7,167 bases of DNA from Candidatus Moranbacteria bacterium RIFCSPHIGHO2_02_FULL_40_12b (GCA_001784725.1 MFRX01000027.1:1187-8353), one strand, 5' to 3'. Counted from the stretch's first letter, positions 1 to 5,866 are shown. Notes: generated by a model not told the origin, from the sequence alone. A program made the numbers and translations.

Positions 1-1896
1 AAAAGAGAAGGGCGGCCTTCAGACGACGCCATCCTTTCAGGGCGGGTCGTGGACCGGACTATCCGCCCGCTTTTCAACAGCCGGATGAGAAACGACGTTC
101 AGGTAGTCCTCACAGTTCTTTCCTATGACGGGGAAAACGATCCGGATATACTTTCAGTTATCGCCGCTTCCACCGCTCTTTCTATTTCCAATATTCCGTG
201 GAACGGGCCGGTAGCCGCCGTCCGGGTGGGACAAATGAACAGCGAGTTAATCCTTAATCCCGTTAACGGGGAAGTGGCTGAAGGAAAACTTGACCTGGTT
301 ATTTCCGGAACAAAAGACAAGATAAATATGATAGAAGCCGGAGCCAAGGAAGTGCCAGAAGCGGAACTTCTCAAGGCCTTCGAGTTCAGTTTTGAAGCGA
401 TTAAAAAAATAGCCGACTTCATTTCCCATATTCAAAAAGAGGCCGGCAATCCTAAGGCCGAACCGGCGCTCATCCAGGGTTCGCCGGAATTTGAAAACAA
501 AGTGAAAGAAATTTTATTGTCCGCCGGCCTCGCTGAAGTCCTTTATGGCAAGGATAAAAAGGCAGTGATTGAAAAAACGGAGGCCATCAAGGAAAAAATT
601 AAGTCCTATGTCAGAGAAAATTTTTCCGACTATAAAGAAATCGAAAAAATGGAAGAAGTGGCGGAGCAGATTTTTGAAGAGGCCTCCGATGAAATTGTCC
701 ACCGGAATATTCTGGAAAAAGAACAAAGGCCGGATGGAAGGAAGTTGGATGAAATCCGCCGTATTGATTGCCGGGTCGGGATTCTGCCGAGAACTCACGG
801 CACCGGACTATTCACCCGCGGAGAAACGCAGGCGCTCACCGTTACCACTTTGGGTTCTCCGGGAGATGAACAGATAATTGACACAATGGAAGTGGATATG
901 AAAAAAAGATACATCCATCTTTACAATTTCCCGCCTTATTCCGTCGGCGAAGTAAAACCGATGCGCGGTCCGGGCCGGAGGGATATAGGCCATGGGGCGC
1001 TGGCGGAAAAAGCCCTGCTTCCGGTTCTCCCCTCCAAAGATGAATTTCCCTACACAATATTATTAGTTTCAGAAATACTTTCTTCCAATGGATCTTCTTC
1101 TATGGCTTCCACTTGCGGTTCAACACTTTCATTAATGGACGCGGGCGTGCCGATTAAAAGACCGGTGGCCGGAATCGCGATGGGAATTATAGTAGACCCA
1201 CAACTAACAACTGACAACAAACAACAATTCAAGATTTTGACGGACATTCAGGGACTGGAGGATCATTACGGGGATATGGATTTTAAGGTGGCGGGAACGG
1301 AAATGGGAATCACCGCCATGCAGATGGACGTGAAAGTGGAAGGAATAACGACCGAGATGCTGGAAGCAGCTCTTTCTCAAGCCGGCAAAGCCCGGGCGGA
1401 AATCATGCAAAAAATGCTCTCCGTTATTCCCGCGCCGAAAACGGAAATGTCCCAATACGCGCCGAGGATTATTGTGCTGAAAATCAATCCGGAAAAAATC
1501 AGAAGCGTTATCGGGCCGGGAGGAAAAATAATCAATGCGATTATTGACGAAACCGGAGTGCAGATTGACATCGAGGACGACGGATCGGTCTTTATCACTT
1601 CTCCGGACTCCACTTCCGCCCAGAAAGCCAAGCAGTGGATTGACAATCTGACCCACGAAGTGAAAGTCGGCGAGTTATTTAACGGAAAAATTACCCGTCT
1701 TATGAATTTCGGCGCGTTCGCGGAAATTCTGCCGGGGCAGGAGGGACTGATTCATATTTCGGAACTGGCTGATTACCGCGTGAACAAAGTGGAAGACATC
1801 GTCAAGATTGGCGACGTCGTTCCGGTTAAAGTGATTGAAATTGACCATATGGGTCGCATAAACCTGTCGCTGCGCCAAGCCGCCATTATAAAATAA
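1..1896 (+). CDS. pnp: Polynucleotide phosphorylase, 5'-truncated by the window edge
   Basis: Phosphorolytic 3'-to-5' exoribonuclease that degrades RNA to nucleoside diphosphates and is normally a homotrimer. The frame is open from base 1, so the real start lies outside; the GTG at 49 is internal (it lies in RVVDRTIRPLF of the first RNase PH domain). About 75 N-terminal residues are missing by comparison with the E. coli protein. Visible domains, in window residues: rest of RNase PH 1 (1 to about 150), helical linker domain (about 160-240), RNase PH 2 (about 250-470) with HGTGLFTRGETQAL and the catalytic DHYGDMDFK, giving Asp421, Asp427 and Lys429 (E. coli 486, 492, 494), KH domain with GPGG at 505-508, and S1 domain at 557-625. 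The protein ends just after S1, without the extra tail many homologues have. A loop before the catalytic motif is lengthened by a heptamer-repeat stretch. Followed by a hairpin and a terminator. Identity is secure. Confidence 0.98.
   Translation, partial: KREGRPSDDAILSGRVVDRTIRPLFNSRMRNDVQVVLTVLSYDGENDPDILSVIAASTALSISNIPWNGPVAAVRVGQMNSELILNPVNGEVAEGKLDLVISGTKDKINMIEAGAKEVPEAELLKAFEFSFEAIKKIADFISHIQKEAGNPKAEPALIQGSPEFENKVKEILLSAGLAEVLYGKDKKAVIEKTEAIKEKIKSYVRENFSDYKEIEKMEEVAEQIFEEASDEIVHRNILEKEQRPDGRKLDEIRRIDCRVGILPRTHGTGLFTRGETQALTVTTLGSPGDEQIIDTMEVDMKKRYIHLYNFPPYSVGEVKPMRGPGRRDIGHGALAEKALLPVLPSKDEFPYTILLVSEILSSNGSSSMASTCGSTLSLMDAGVPIKRPVAGIAMGIIVDPQLTTDNKQQFKILTDIQGLEDHYGDMDFKVAGTEMGITAMQMDVKVEGITTEMLEAALSQAGKARAEIMQKMLSVIPAPKTEMSQYAPRIIVLKINPEKIRSVIGPGGKIINAIIDETGVQIDIEDDGSVFITSPDSTSAQKAKQWIDNLTHEVKVGELFNGKITRLMNFGAFAEILPGQEGLIHISELADYRVNKVEDIVKIGDVVPVKVIEIDHMGRINLSLRQAAIIK
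1201..1228 (+). repeat. Four degenerate 7-bp tandem repeats inside pnp
   Basis: The sequence reads CAACTAA, CAACTGA, CAACAAA, CAACAAT in direct succession, so a CAAC-N-N-A/T heptamer occurs four times. It is in frame with pnp and encodes a polar loop (QLTTDNKQQ) between the GII strand and the ILTDI segment of RNase PH 2. E. coli PNPase has a shorter loop there, so the repeat appears to be a tolerated local expansion. Confidence 0.6.
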
Positions 1897-1902
1897 TCCT
1901 TT

Positions 1903-1948
1903 CCTCATTCTTCCTCTCCTTATTTAGGGAGAGGAATTGAAGGTGAGG
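1903..1948 (+). repeat. Long imperfect hairpin just downstream of pnp
   Basis: A 9-bp perfect stem (1911-1919 with 1928-1936, TTCCTCTCC against GGAGAGGAA) plus a T-G pair closes a 6-nt loop. An outer stem continues as TTC/GAA (1908-1910 with 1939-1941) and CCTCA/TGAGG (1903-1907 with 1944-1948), separated by small bulges on the right arm. It begins 6 nt after the pnp stop and is not followed directly by a T-run, so it is not the terminator. It may protect the mRNA 3' end or be one copy of a dispersed CCTCTCC-type intergenic repeat; which one is not decidable here. Confidence 0.6.
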
Positions 1949-1970
1949 GTAAAAATACTTTTATTCTATA

Positions 1971-2006
1971 AAAACACCTCGGTTCATCCGAAGTGTTTTT
2001 GTTTTT
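1971..2006 (+). terminator. Intrinsic terminator of pnp, probably bidirectional
   Basis: The arms AAAACACCTCGG (1971-1982) and CCGAAGTGTTTT (1988-1999) pair over 12 positions with one C-A mismatch around a TTCAT loop. The right arm runs into a T-rich tract (TTTTTGTTTTT, 1996-2006), the usual form of a Rho-independent terminator for pnp on the plus strand. Read on the minus strand, the same hairpin ends in TTTT, so it can also stop transcripts leaving the Doc toxin gene at 2034. Confidence 0.88.
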
Positions 2007-2007
2007 G

Positions 2008-2035
2008 AAAGGTAAGTAATTGATTACTTACCTTT
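2008..2035. repeat. 28-bp perfect palindrome, left flank of the toxin-antitoxin module
   Basis: AAAGGTAAGTAAT (2008-2020) and its exact reverse complement ATTACTTACCTTT (2023-2035) flank a TG centre, which gives a 13-bp inverted repeat. It overlaps the last two bases of the Doc stop codon (2034-2036). The inner 21 bp (2012-2032) recur in the same orientation at 2870-2890 with 19 of 21 identical bases, placing the pair exactly on either side of the Doc/HTH module. Confidence 0.8.
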
Positions 2036-2456
2036 ATAAATCCAAAATATATGCATTTATAAAAGTTTCCACGGCATCAGCAGTCGCTTTTTTCAATTTT
2101 GGATTGCTTTCCGCCACCCATCTGGCAAAATTATATAATTCCTGATTATCAACTTTTATCCATTTCTTATTTTTATATAAAAAATAAAACAAAGTTGCCA
2201 TCGCAATTCGTTTATTGCCATTTTGAAAAGGATGATTTTTAATCATTAAATAAAAAAGGATTGAAGATTTTTTAATAAGCCCCGGATAAAGTTGCTTTCC
2301 GCCGAAAGTTTGATAAGGTTGATCAATACATCTCTCCAGTGCGTTGGTATAACGGGTGCTAAAATCAGGAATAGGTTCAGACCAACTCATCGTTTCCCGC
2401 GCCAGACTATGCGCGACATATTCAACATCTAAAATTGTAACTCGCTCAATTCGCAT
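2034..2456 (-). CDS. doc: Doc-type Fic family toxin
   Basis: A 140-residue single-domain Fic protein of the death-on-curing kind, matching the usual Doc length of about 125-150. The catalytic motif is HPFQNGNKR at residues 75-83. True AMP-transferring Fic proteins have HPFxxGNGR; the Lys82 in place of Gly is the hallmark of Doc, which phosphorylates translation factor EF-Tu and arrests protein synthesis. No inhibitory (S/T)xxxE(G/N) helix is evident, so inhibition should come from the partner protein encoded immediately upstream, whose stop codon is only 3 nt from this ATG. An AGGAAAAG sequence within the end of the antitoxin gene (2465-2472) is a plausible ribosome-binding site. The gene looks intact and much more AT-rich than pnp. 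The EF-Tu target is known for P1 Doc and is only inferred here. Confidence 0.9.
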   Translation of the reverse strand: MRIERVTILDVEYVAHSLARETMSWSEPIPDFSTRYTNALERCIDQPYQTFGGKQLYPGLIKKSSILFYLMIKNHPFQNGNKRIAMATLFYFLYKNKKWIKVDNQELYNFARWVAESNPKLKKATADAVETFINAYILDL

Positions 2457-2459
2457 ATT

Positions 2460-2738
2460 TTATTCTTTTCCTAAAAGCCGCAAAGTTTCTCCATATTCTT
2501 TAACTGTCCTTTTCACTGCCTTTTTAATAACTTCTTTTTGATCTTCGGATAAAGTTTTTAAATTAATTCCCTGAATAATTTCGTTGGCATTATCCATAGA
2601 AATGGCATAAGAACGCCCAATTTTTTCAGCGGGAATTTGCCCCTTTTTTATGCGATTAAAAACAGCTATTCGGCTTATGCCGAGCATTTTTGCTAATTCA
2701 GCCACAGAAATATACAATTTTTTTGATTTATTCTCCAT
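2460..2738 (-). CDS. HTH antitoxin (MerR/excisionase-like) paired with Doc
   Basis: A 92-residue protein. Residues about 9-50 (YISVAELAKMLGISRIAVFNRIKKGQIPAEKIGRSYAI) form a MerR/excisionase-type helix-turn-helix with the expected short wing. Residues 62-92 are a charged, amphipathic helix ending in VKEYGETLRLLGKE, of the type that binds and neutralises Fic/Doc toxins. DNA binding at the N-terminus and a toxin-binding C-terminus is the usual antitoxin design, and the order antitoxin then toxin with a 3-nt gap supports co-expression. It probably represses its own promoter through the palindrome at 2770-2783. Unlike the classical Doc partner Phd, it has no visible Phd/YefM fold. The ATG at 2738 is preceded by no clear Shine-Dalgarno sequence. 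Confidence 0.85.
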   Translation of the reverse strand: MENKSKKLYISVAELAKMLGISRIAVFNRIKKGQIPAEKIGRSYAISMDNANEIIQGINLKTLSEDQKEVIKKAVKRTVKEYGETLRLLGKE

Positions 2739-2760
2739 AATTCTTTGTTAACTCTAAGAT

Positions 2761-2795
2761 ATTATAAGATTAACAATTGTTAACCTATCTGTCAA
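2761..2795 (-). promoter_or_regulatory. Promoter and palindromic operator of the HTH-doc operon
   Basis: Read on the minus strand, a perfect TTGACA (2790-2795) precedes a perfect TATAAT (2761-2766), which ends 22 nt before the ATG. The spacing of 23 bp is too long for an ordinary sigma-70 promoter. Between the boxes lies a perfect 14-bp palindrome TTAACAATTGTTAA (2770-2783), and a half-site TTGTTAAC recurs at 2745-2752. The palindrome is a likely autorepression site for the HTH protein. The -10 box is the firmest part; the -35 assignment is uncertain. Confidence 0.6.
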
Positions 2796-2869
2796 ACGAG
2801 CTTACCAAGGATATAATTCCCCATTTTCATCCCCATCCATGGCATAAATAACCACGAAATAATTTTTAT

Positions 2870-2890
2870 GTAAATAATTAATTACTTACC
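2870..2890. repeat. Second palindromic repeat, right flank of the toxin-antitoxin module
   Basis: The 21 bases match 2012-2032 at 19 positions in the same orientation; both differences are G in the left copy and A in the right. This copy ends in ATTACTTACC exactly like the left one and is itself nearly palindromic. The two copies enclose 837 bp (2033-2869) that hold nothing but the Doc/HTH genes and their promoter region. Confidence 0.75.
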
Positions 2891-2893
2891 TCT

Positions 2894-2929
2894 TGTGTCA
2901 TCTGGCTACGACCGTGGGAAAATGACACA
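2894..2929. repeat. Stem-loop beside the right palindromic repeat
   Basis: TGTGTCAT (2894-2901) pairs perfectly with ATGACACA (2922-2929) around a 20-nt, more GC-rich loop. It starts 3 nt after the right palindrome. On the plus strand it is followed by a run of T, giving a terminator-like appearance, but there is no plus-strand gene to terminate between 1896 and here. It may instead be the structured end of a small mobile element such as a REP/Y1-transposase type sequence. Confidence 0.55.
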
Positions 2930-3026
2930 TTTTTTATTTTCCTTCCGTGATTTTTCAAAGCTGGGATTTGGGGAAATTTTTAGGAGGTTCAATTTTAGCG
3001 AAGGTTGGTATCTAACAGTTCTATCT

Positions 3027-3845
3027 TCAAACATCCTTAACTAAAAAATTTGCTTCAACATTTTTAATAAGATTATCTGCTACGGTTGAATTGCTAGGAT
3101 AAACAACTATTCCTGCTCCCTTTATTTTTCCGTTTTTATTTCTAATTTTATGTTTATACTGATTTATATAATGATATTTAGATTTTTTTATTGTGTAACA
3201 CATTGAACCAATAATAAAATCGGCTATTTGTATTCCATCACATCCAAAGTCATGCGAGTAGGCAATACTATCAAACAAAAGATTGAAGTGCATGTCAAAT
3301 TCTCCCGAACCTAAATGCCAAATTTTTTTGTAATACTCGGCTAATTGTGGCGACTTTTTCTGATCGTATGATTCTATTATTATTAATCCTTTTTGATCTT
3401 CATTGTTTTTTCTTTTTAAATCTTGTAGCTCTAACTGCATTCTTTGAGCTAAATATTCTAATGCTCTCTTTTCATAATCCAACGCAAACCTTTCAAGCAT
3501 GTCCTTACTAATTTTTTTCCTTTTATATAATTTCTTATAAAATTTGGAATTTGTATTTATAAAAACGCAAAGAATGCTTATTTTATGCTCCGCTAATAAT
3601 TTTAAAATTTCTAATTTGAAATTATTCTGATCCTTTATTTTTCTTTGAGCTTCAAATCTCTTGTCGCCTTGTTGGGGTGACCATTTTATTGGATCGTCAG
3701 GTTTTAAACCAAAACTCAACTTAATATCTTCAAATTTTTTTCTCAATGATAAATAATCTTCATCTTTAATAATAAATCCTCCTAATGCCGTTAGATCAAT
3801 ACTATCTTTTTCTATATAAGAATTATCTAAAAAAAGAATATACAC
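3027..3845 (-). CDS. DUF3800 family protein (putative RNase H-like nuclease)
   Basis: A 272-residue soluble protein. The N-terminus YILFLDNSYIEKDSIDLTALGGFII fits the DUF3800 opening strand, where an Asp (Asp7) followed by Ser is conserved, usually as DESG. The middle has LIIIESYD (about 154-161), and the C-terminal part has the family signature CDGIQIADFIIGSM (202-215, Asp203 and Asp209) after a FDS element. DUF3800 is predicted to have an RNase H-like fold with acidic catalytic residues, and such genes often lie in defence regions; substrate and activity are unknown. The start is a GTG, chosen because it places the family N-terminus at residue 1; it lies 4 nt after the stop of the upstream gene, so the protein is almost certainly the last product of the restriction operon. 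Two in-frame stops (TGA, then TAG) end it. Family call good, function open. Confidence 0.8.
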   Translation of the reverse strand: MYILFLDNSYIEKDSIDLTALGGFIIKDEDYLSLRKKFEDIKLSFGLKPDDPIKWSPQQGDKRFEAQRKIKDQNNFKLEILKLLAEHKISILCVFINTNSKFYKKLYKRKKISKDMLERFALDYEKRALEYLAQRMQLELQDLKRKNNEDQKGLIIIESYDQKKSPQLAEYYKKIWHLGSGEFDMHFNLLFDSIAYSHDFGCDGIQIADFIIGSMCYTIKKSKYHYINQYKHKIRNKNGKIKGAGIVVYPSNSTVADNLIKNVEANFLVKDV

Positions 3846-3849
3846 AAAG

Positions 3850-4215
3850 TTATAAATTAAACAAGGATAATGGACTGAAATCGGACCACCCGATTTTCTT
3901 TATAGGGCTAACTGGTTTTATTGCCTTAATAGGTTTTATCGGCTCTATTTCAGTAATTCCTATAACAGGAGCTACCTTTGTTACTGGAAATATTGGAGTC
4001 GAAATAGTCCTTGCTCCCCTTACAACTCCTACACAATAACCGTCATGATCTCTTAAAACACCACTCTCAAGCCATCCTCTGTGACTTCCATTATAATCAT
4101 AAACACTATTGCCATACAAAAAGCCGATGCTTCTACCATCAAAATTTACTAACCGCCCATTTTTAAGCAATACCAGCGACGGATTTCCATTTTTATCAAA
4201 TATTGTAACTTTCAT
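3850..4215 (-). CDS. Small 4-fold beta flower domain protein
   Basis: A 121-residue protein. Residues about 5-68 consist of short repeated strand-turn units (LVLLKNGRLVNFDGRSIGFL, GNSVYDYNGSHRGWLESG, VLRDHDGYCVGVVRGA) that match the 4-fold beta flower family, including the typical GW-x-E-x-GVLRDHDG segment. Then comes a linker rich in Pro-Ile-Lys repeats (PIKPIKAIKPVSPIKK, 92-107) and a short conserved-looking tail (WSDFSPLSLF). There is no signal peptide and no catalytic motif. The biochemical role of the family is unknown; it may be a binding or assembly module. It starts 2 nt after the endonuclease stop and ends 4 nt before the DUF3800 start, which ties it to the restriction operon. Family recognition is from memory of the sequence pattern and moderately sure. 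Confidence 0.7.
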   Translation of the reverse strand: MKVTIFDKNGNPSLVLLKNGRLVNFDGRSIGFLYGNSVYDYNGSHRGWLESGVLRDHDGYCVGVVRGARTISTPIFPVTKVAPVIGITEIEPIKPIKAIKPVSPIKKIGWSDFSPLSLFNL

Positions 4216-4217
4216 TT

Positions 4218-4982
4218 TTAGATAATTTTATATCTCCCTGATTTAACTAATTTTATACTACTATAATCATTTACATTTTTAAATTCAAATTTCCAAATTG
4301 AATAAATCCCTGTTTTATGATCCTTTTCAAAAAATAAAGTAACAACTTTCTTTTTGGTATGGATTTGCCATTGCTTAAATGGATAGTAAAGCTGACGAAT
4401 TATTGTATCGGTCGTTTTAGAGTTTTTTGCTTCCACTAAAACAACCTGATTTTTACCTTCATACCCAGCATCTACTTCGGTTTGAACGCTTGAAACATTA
4501 ATTTTTTGCTTATTTACAAAAAAACTAAAGTTTGGCGTATACTTTCTTCCTCTAATTGTCAAAACTAGTGTCTGATCTCCCATAAAAGTTCTAATTAAAC
4601 TAGAAGCATACGCAAAATCAAGATGTTGCATTTCGGAATCACCAACTTGTGAAGTATCTAAATTAAATGCTAACTTAGAAGAATAAATAATTTCCTTGCT
4701 TGTAATTTTGGGAATATCCACATACCCATCACCTTTAATAATATTATAAAAACCATTTTTTACAGGGAGTAAAAACAAATCATTATTTTGAAATACCTTA
4801 GGTCTACTTTTTCTTGTATCTTGCTTGCATAATATACGCACTTCCTTTTCTGCAGTTTGTTTAAATCTTTGAACGGAATTTTTTATTTGACTCGCAGAAA
4901 TTGGAAACGGAGATTTTTTAAAATTGTGTTTTAAGATATTGTAATCTTTAACTATTTTTGCCCAAGACTTGTTATTCGCCAT
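4218..4982 (-). CDS. Type II restriction endonuclease, PD-(D/E)XK superfamily
   Basis: A 254-residue protein expected to cut unmodified DNA at the site methylated by the adjacent methyltransferase. The catalytic core is visible at residues 165-205: QTEVDAGYEG supplies Glu169/Asp171, and after a hydrophobic strand VVLVEAKNSK supplies Glu184 and Lys186 (the E-x-K pair), followed by the helix RQLYYPFKQW. This D...EAK...RQLYYP arrangement resembles the DUF6997 group of restriction enzymes found beside methyltransferases. The N-terminal 90 residues are helical then stranded (FPISASQIKNSVQRF, DLFLLPVKNGFYNI) and could be a winged-helix DNA-binding part. The ATG is 1 nt after the methyltransferase stop (TAA-T-ATG), a spacing that favours translational coupling. 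Cleavage site cannot be read from the sequence. No truncation or missing core residue is seen. Confidence 0.82.
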   Translation of the reverse strand: MANNKSWAKIVKDYNILKHNFKKSPFPISASQIKNSVQRFKQTAEKEVRILCKQDTRKSRPKVFQNNDLFLLPVKNGFYNIIKGDGYVDIPKITSKEIIYSSKLAFNLDTSQVGDSEMQHLDFAYASSLIRTFMGDQTLVLTIRGRKYTPNFSFFVNKQKINVSSVQTEVDAGYEGKNQVVLVEAKNSKTTDTIIRQLYYPFKQWQIHTKKKVVTLFFEKDHKTGIYSIWKFEFKNVNDYSSIKLVKSGRYKII

Positions 4983-4983
4983 A

Positions 4984-5850
4984 TTATTTTTTTAAATCAT
5001 TAAATCTTTTTTTAGATTTTTCTAAATATTCTTTTTCAGTGTCTATGCCAATGAATTTTCGTCCATACATAGCCGCCGCAATTCCAGTTGTTGAGCTTCC
5101 AGCAAAAGGATCAAGAACTACATCACCTTTATTAGTACTAGCCACAACTATTCGCCTTAATAATTCCAGTGGTTTTTGGGTTGGATGTTTACCAAACTTT
5201 TTTTCTGGCGGCGTAGGTGTACTTATTGCCCACACGGAACGCATTTGTTTTCCTGGTTCGTGTAAGATTATCTGATATTCATCTTTTCCTGTAAATTTAC
5301 ACTTAAATTTCTTTTCATAATTGTTCTCCCAATTAACCATCTCCTTATAATTGAATGTGTGTTTTGCTTTCTTGTCTTTTCTTGCCCACAAAATCGTTTC
5401 ATGGCTTGCCGTAAAAAAACGACAACTTAAATTTGGAGAAGCATTCGGTTTGAACCATGCTACATCATTTAAAATATGAAATTTATTTACTTGCAAGGCA
5501 AATCCACATTGATAAATTGAATGATATGTTCCGCTAATCCAAATTGTTCCGCCGGGTTTCAATACTCGATGACACGCTTTTGTCCAAGCTATATGAAATT
5601 CAAAATCCTTTTTTAATCCATTTGTCGCATCCCATTTGCCCTTATTCACACTCACCCTTTTCCCCGCATGGACAGAGAATCCGCCATTAGAAAGAAAATA
5701 TGGCGGATCGGCAAAAATCATATCGATAGAATTTTCAGGAAGTTGCTCAAGAATTTTCAAACAATTGTTATTGTACAAAACAAAATTGTCCTTATTAAAA
5801 TAGGGTTTTTGTTTTATAGAAGATAATATTTTTTTATTTTTTGAGGTCAT
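4984..5850 (-). CDS. Type II DNA adenine-N6 methyltransferase, beta class
   Basis: A 288-residue enzyme that transfers a methyl group from S-adenosylmethionine to adenine in its recognition site and protects host DNA from the downstream endonuclease. Catalytic motif IV is DPPY at 48-51 (in FADPPYFLSNGGFSV), and the AdoMet-binding motif I, DPFAGSSTT (247-255), comes near the C-terminus after GKHPTQKP (220-227). Motif IV before motif I defines the beta class, which includes M.HinfI, CcrM and DpnA. The segment from DPPY through SVNKGKWD and the NLSCRFFTASHETILWARK stretch are strongly DpnA/HinfI-like. Residues about 170-195 look like an extra insertion compared with DpnA as remembered, in a region that could affect target recognition. 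First gene of a four-gene operon; its ATG lies 22 nt from the TATAAT of a palindromic promoter. GATC and GANTC are plausible sites from relatives, but neither can be assigned. Confidence 0.93.
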   Translation of the reverse strand: MTSKNKKILSSIKQKPYFNKDNFVLYNNNCLKILEQLPENSIDMIFADPPYFLSNGGFSVHAGKRVSVNKGKWDATNGLKKDFEFHIAWTKACHRVLKPGGTIWISGTYHSIYQCGFALQVNKFHILNDVAWFKPNASPNLSCRFFTASHETILWARKDKKAKHTFNYKEMVNWENNYEKKFKCKFTGKDEYQIILHEPGKQMRSVWAISTPTPPEKKFGKHPTQKPLELLRRIVVASTNKGDVVLDPFAGSSTTGIAAAMYGRKFIGIDTEKEYLEKSKKRFNDLKK

Positions 5851-5866
5851 TTTTATTAATTCTTCT

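Larger units (their letters stand above)
2739..3026. other. Intergenic region between the toxin-antitoxin and restriction operons
   Basis: This 288-bp stretch holds the antitoxin promoter (2761-2795), the second palindrome (2870-2890) and a stem-loop (2894-2929). The remainder (about 2931-3026), directly downstream of the DUF3800 stop, contains no convincing gene and no clear minus-strand terminator for the four-gene operon. An open minus-strand stretch of 27 codons (2802-2885) has no good start and is probably not a gene. Confidence 0.6.

Noticed and set aside
1204..1656. Minus-strand open frame of 150 codons opposite pnp
   Set aside because: It lies wholly antisense to the catalytic, KH and S1 parts of PNPase and its His/Arg/Phe-rich translation is a typical shadow.
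2982..3007. AGGAGG on the plus strand as a ribosome-binding site
   Set aside because: No ATG or GTG follows at a usable distance; the TTG at 3005 leads to only a few codons before a stop.
1897..3026. CRISPR array, tRNA or integrase attachment site in a tRNA
   Set aside because: The repeats occur only twice, without regular spacers, and no cloverleaf or tRNA-like sequence was found.
3785..4039. Plus-strand open frame spanning the beta flower-DUF3800 junction
   Set aside because: Its apparent hydrophobic IGLTGFIALIGFIG segment is just the complement of the Pro-Ile-Lys repeat linker; both genes on the other strand fit known families.
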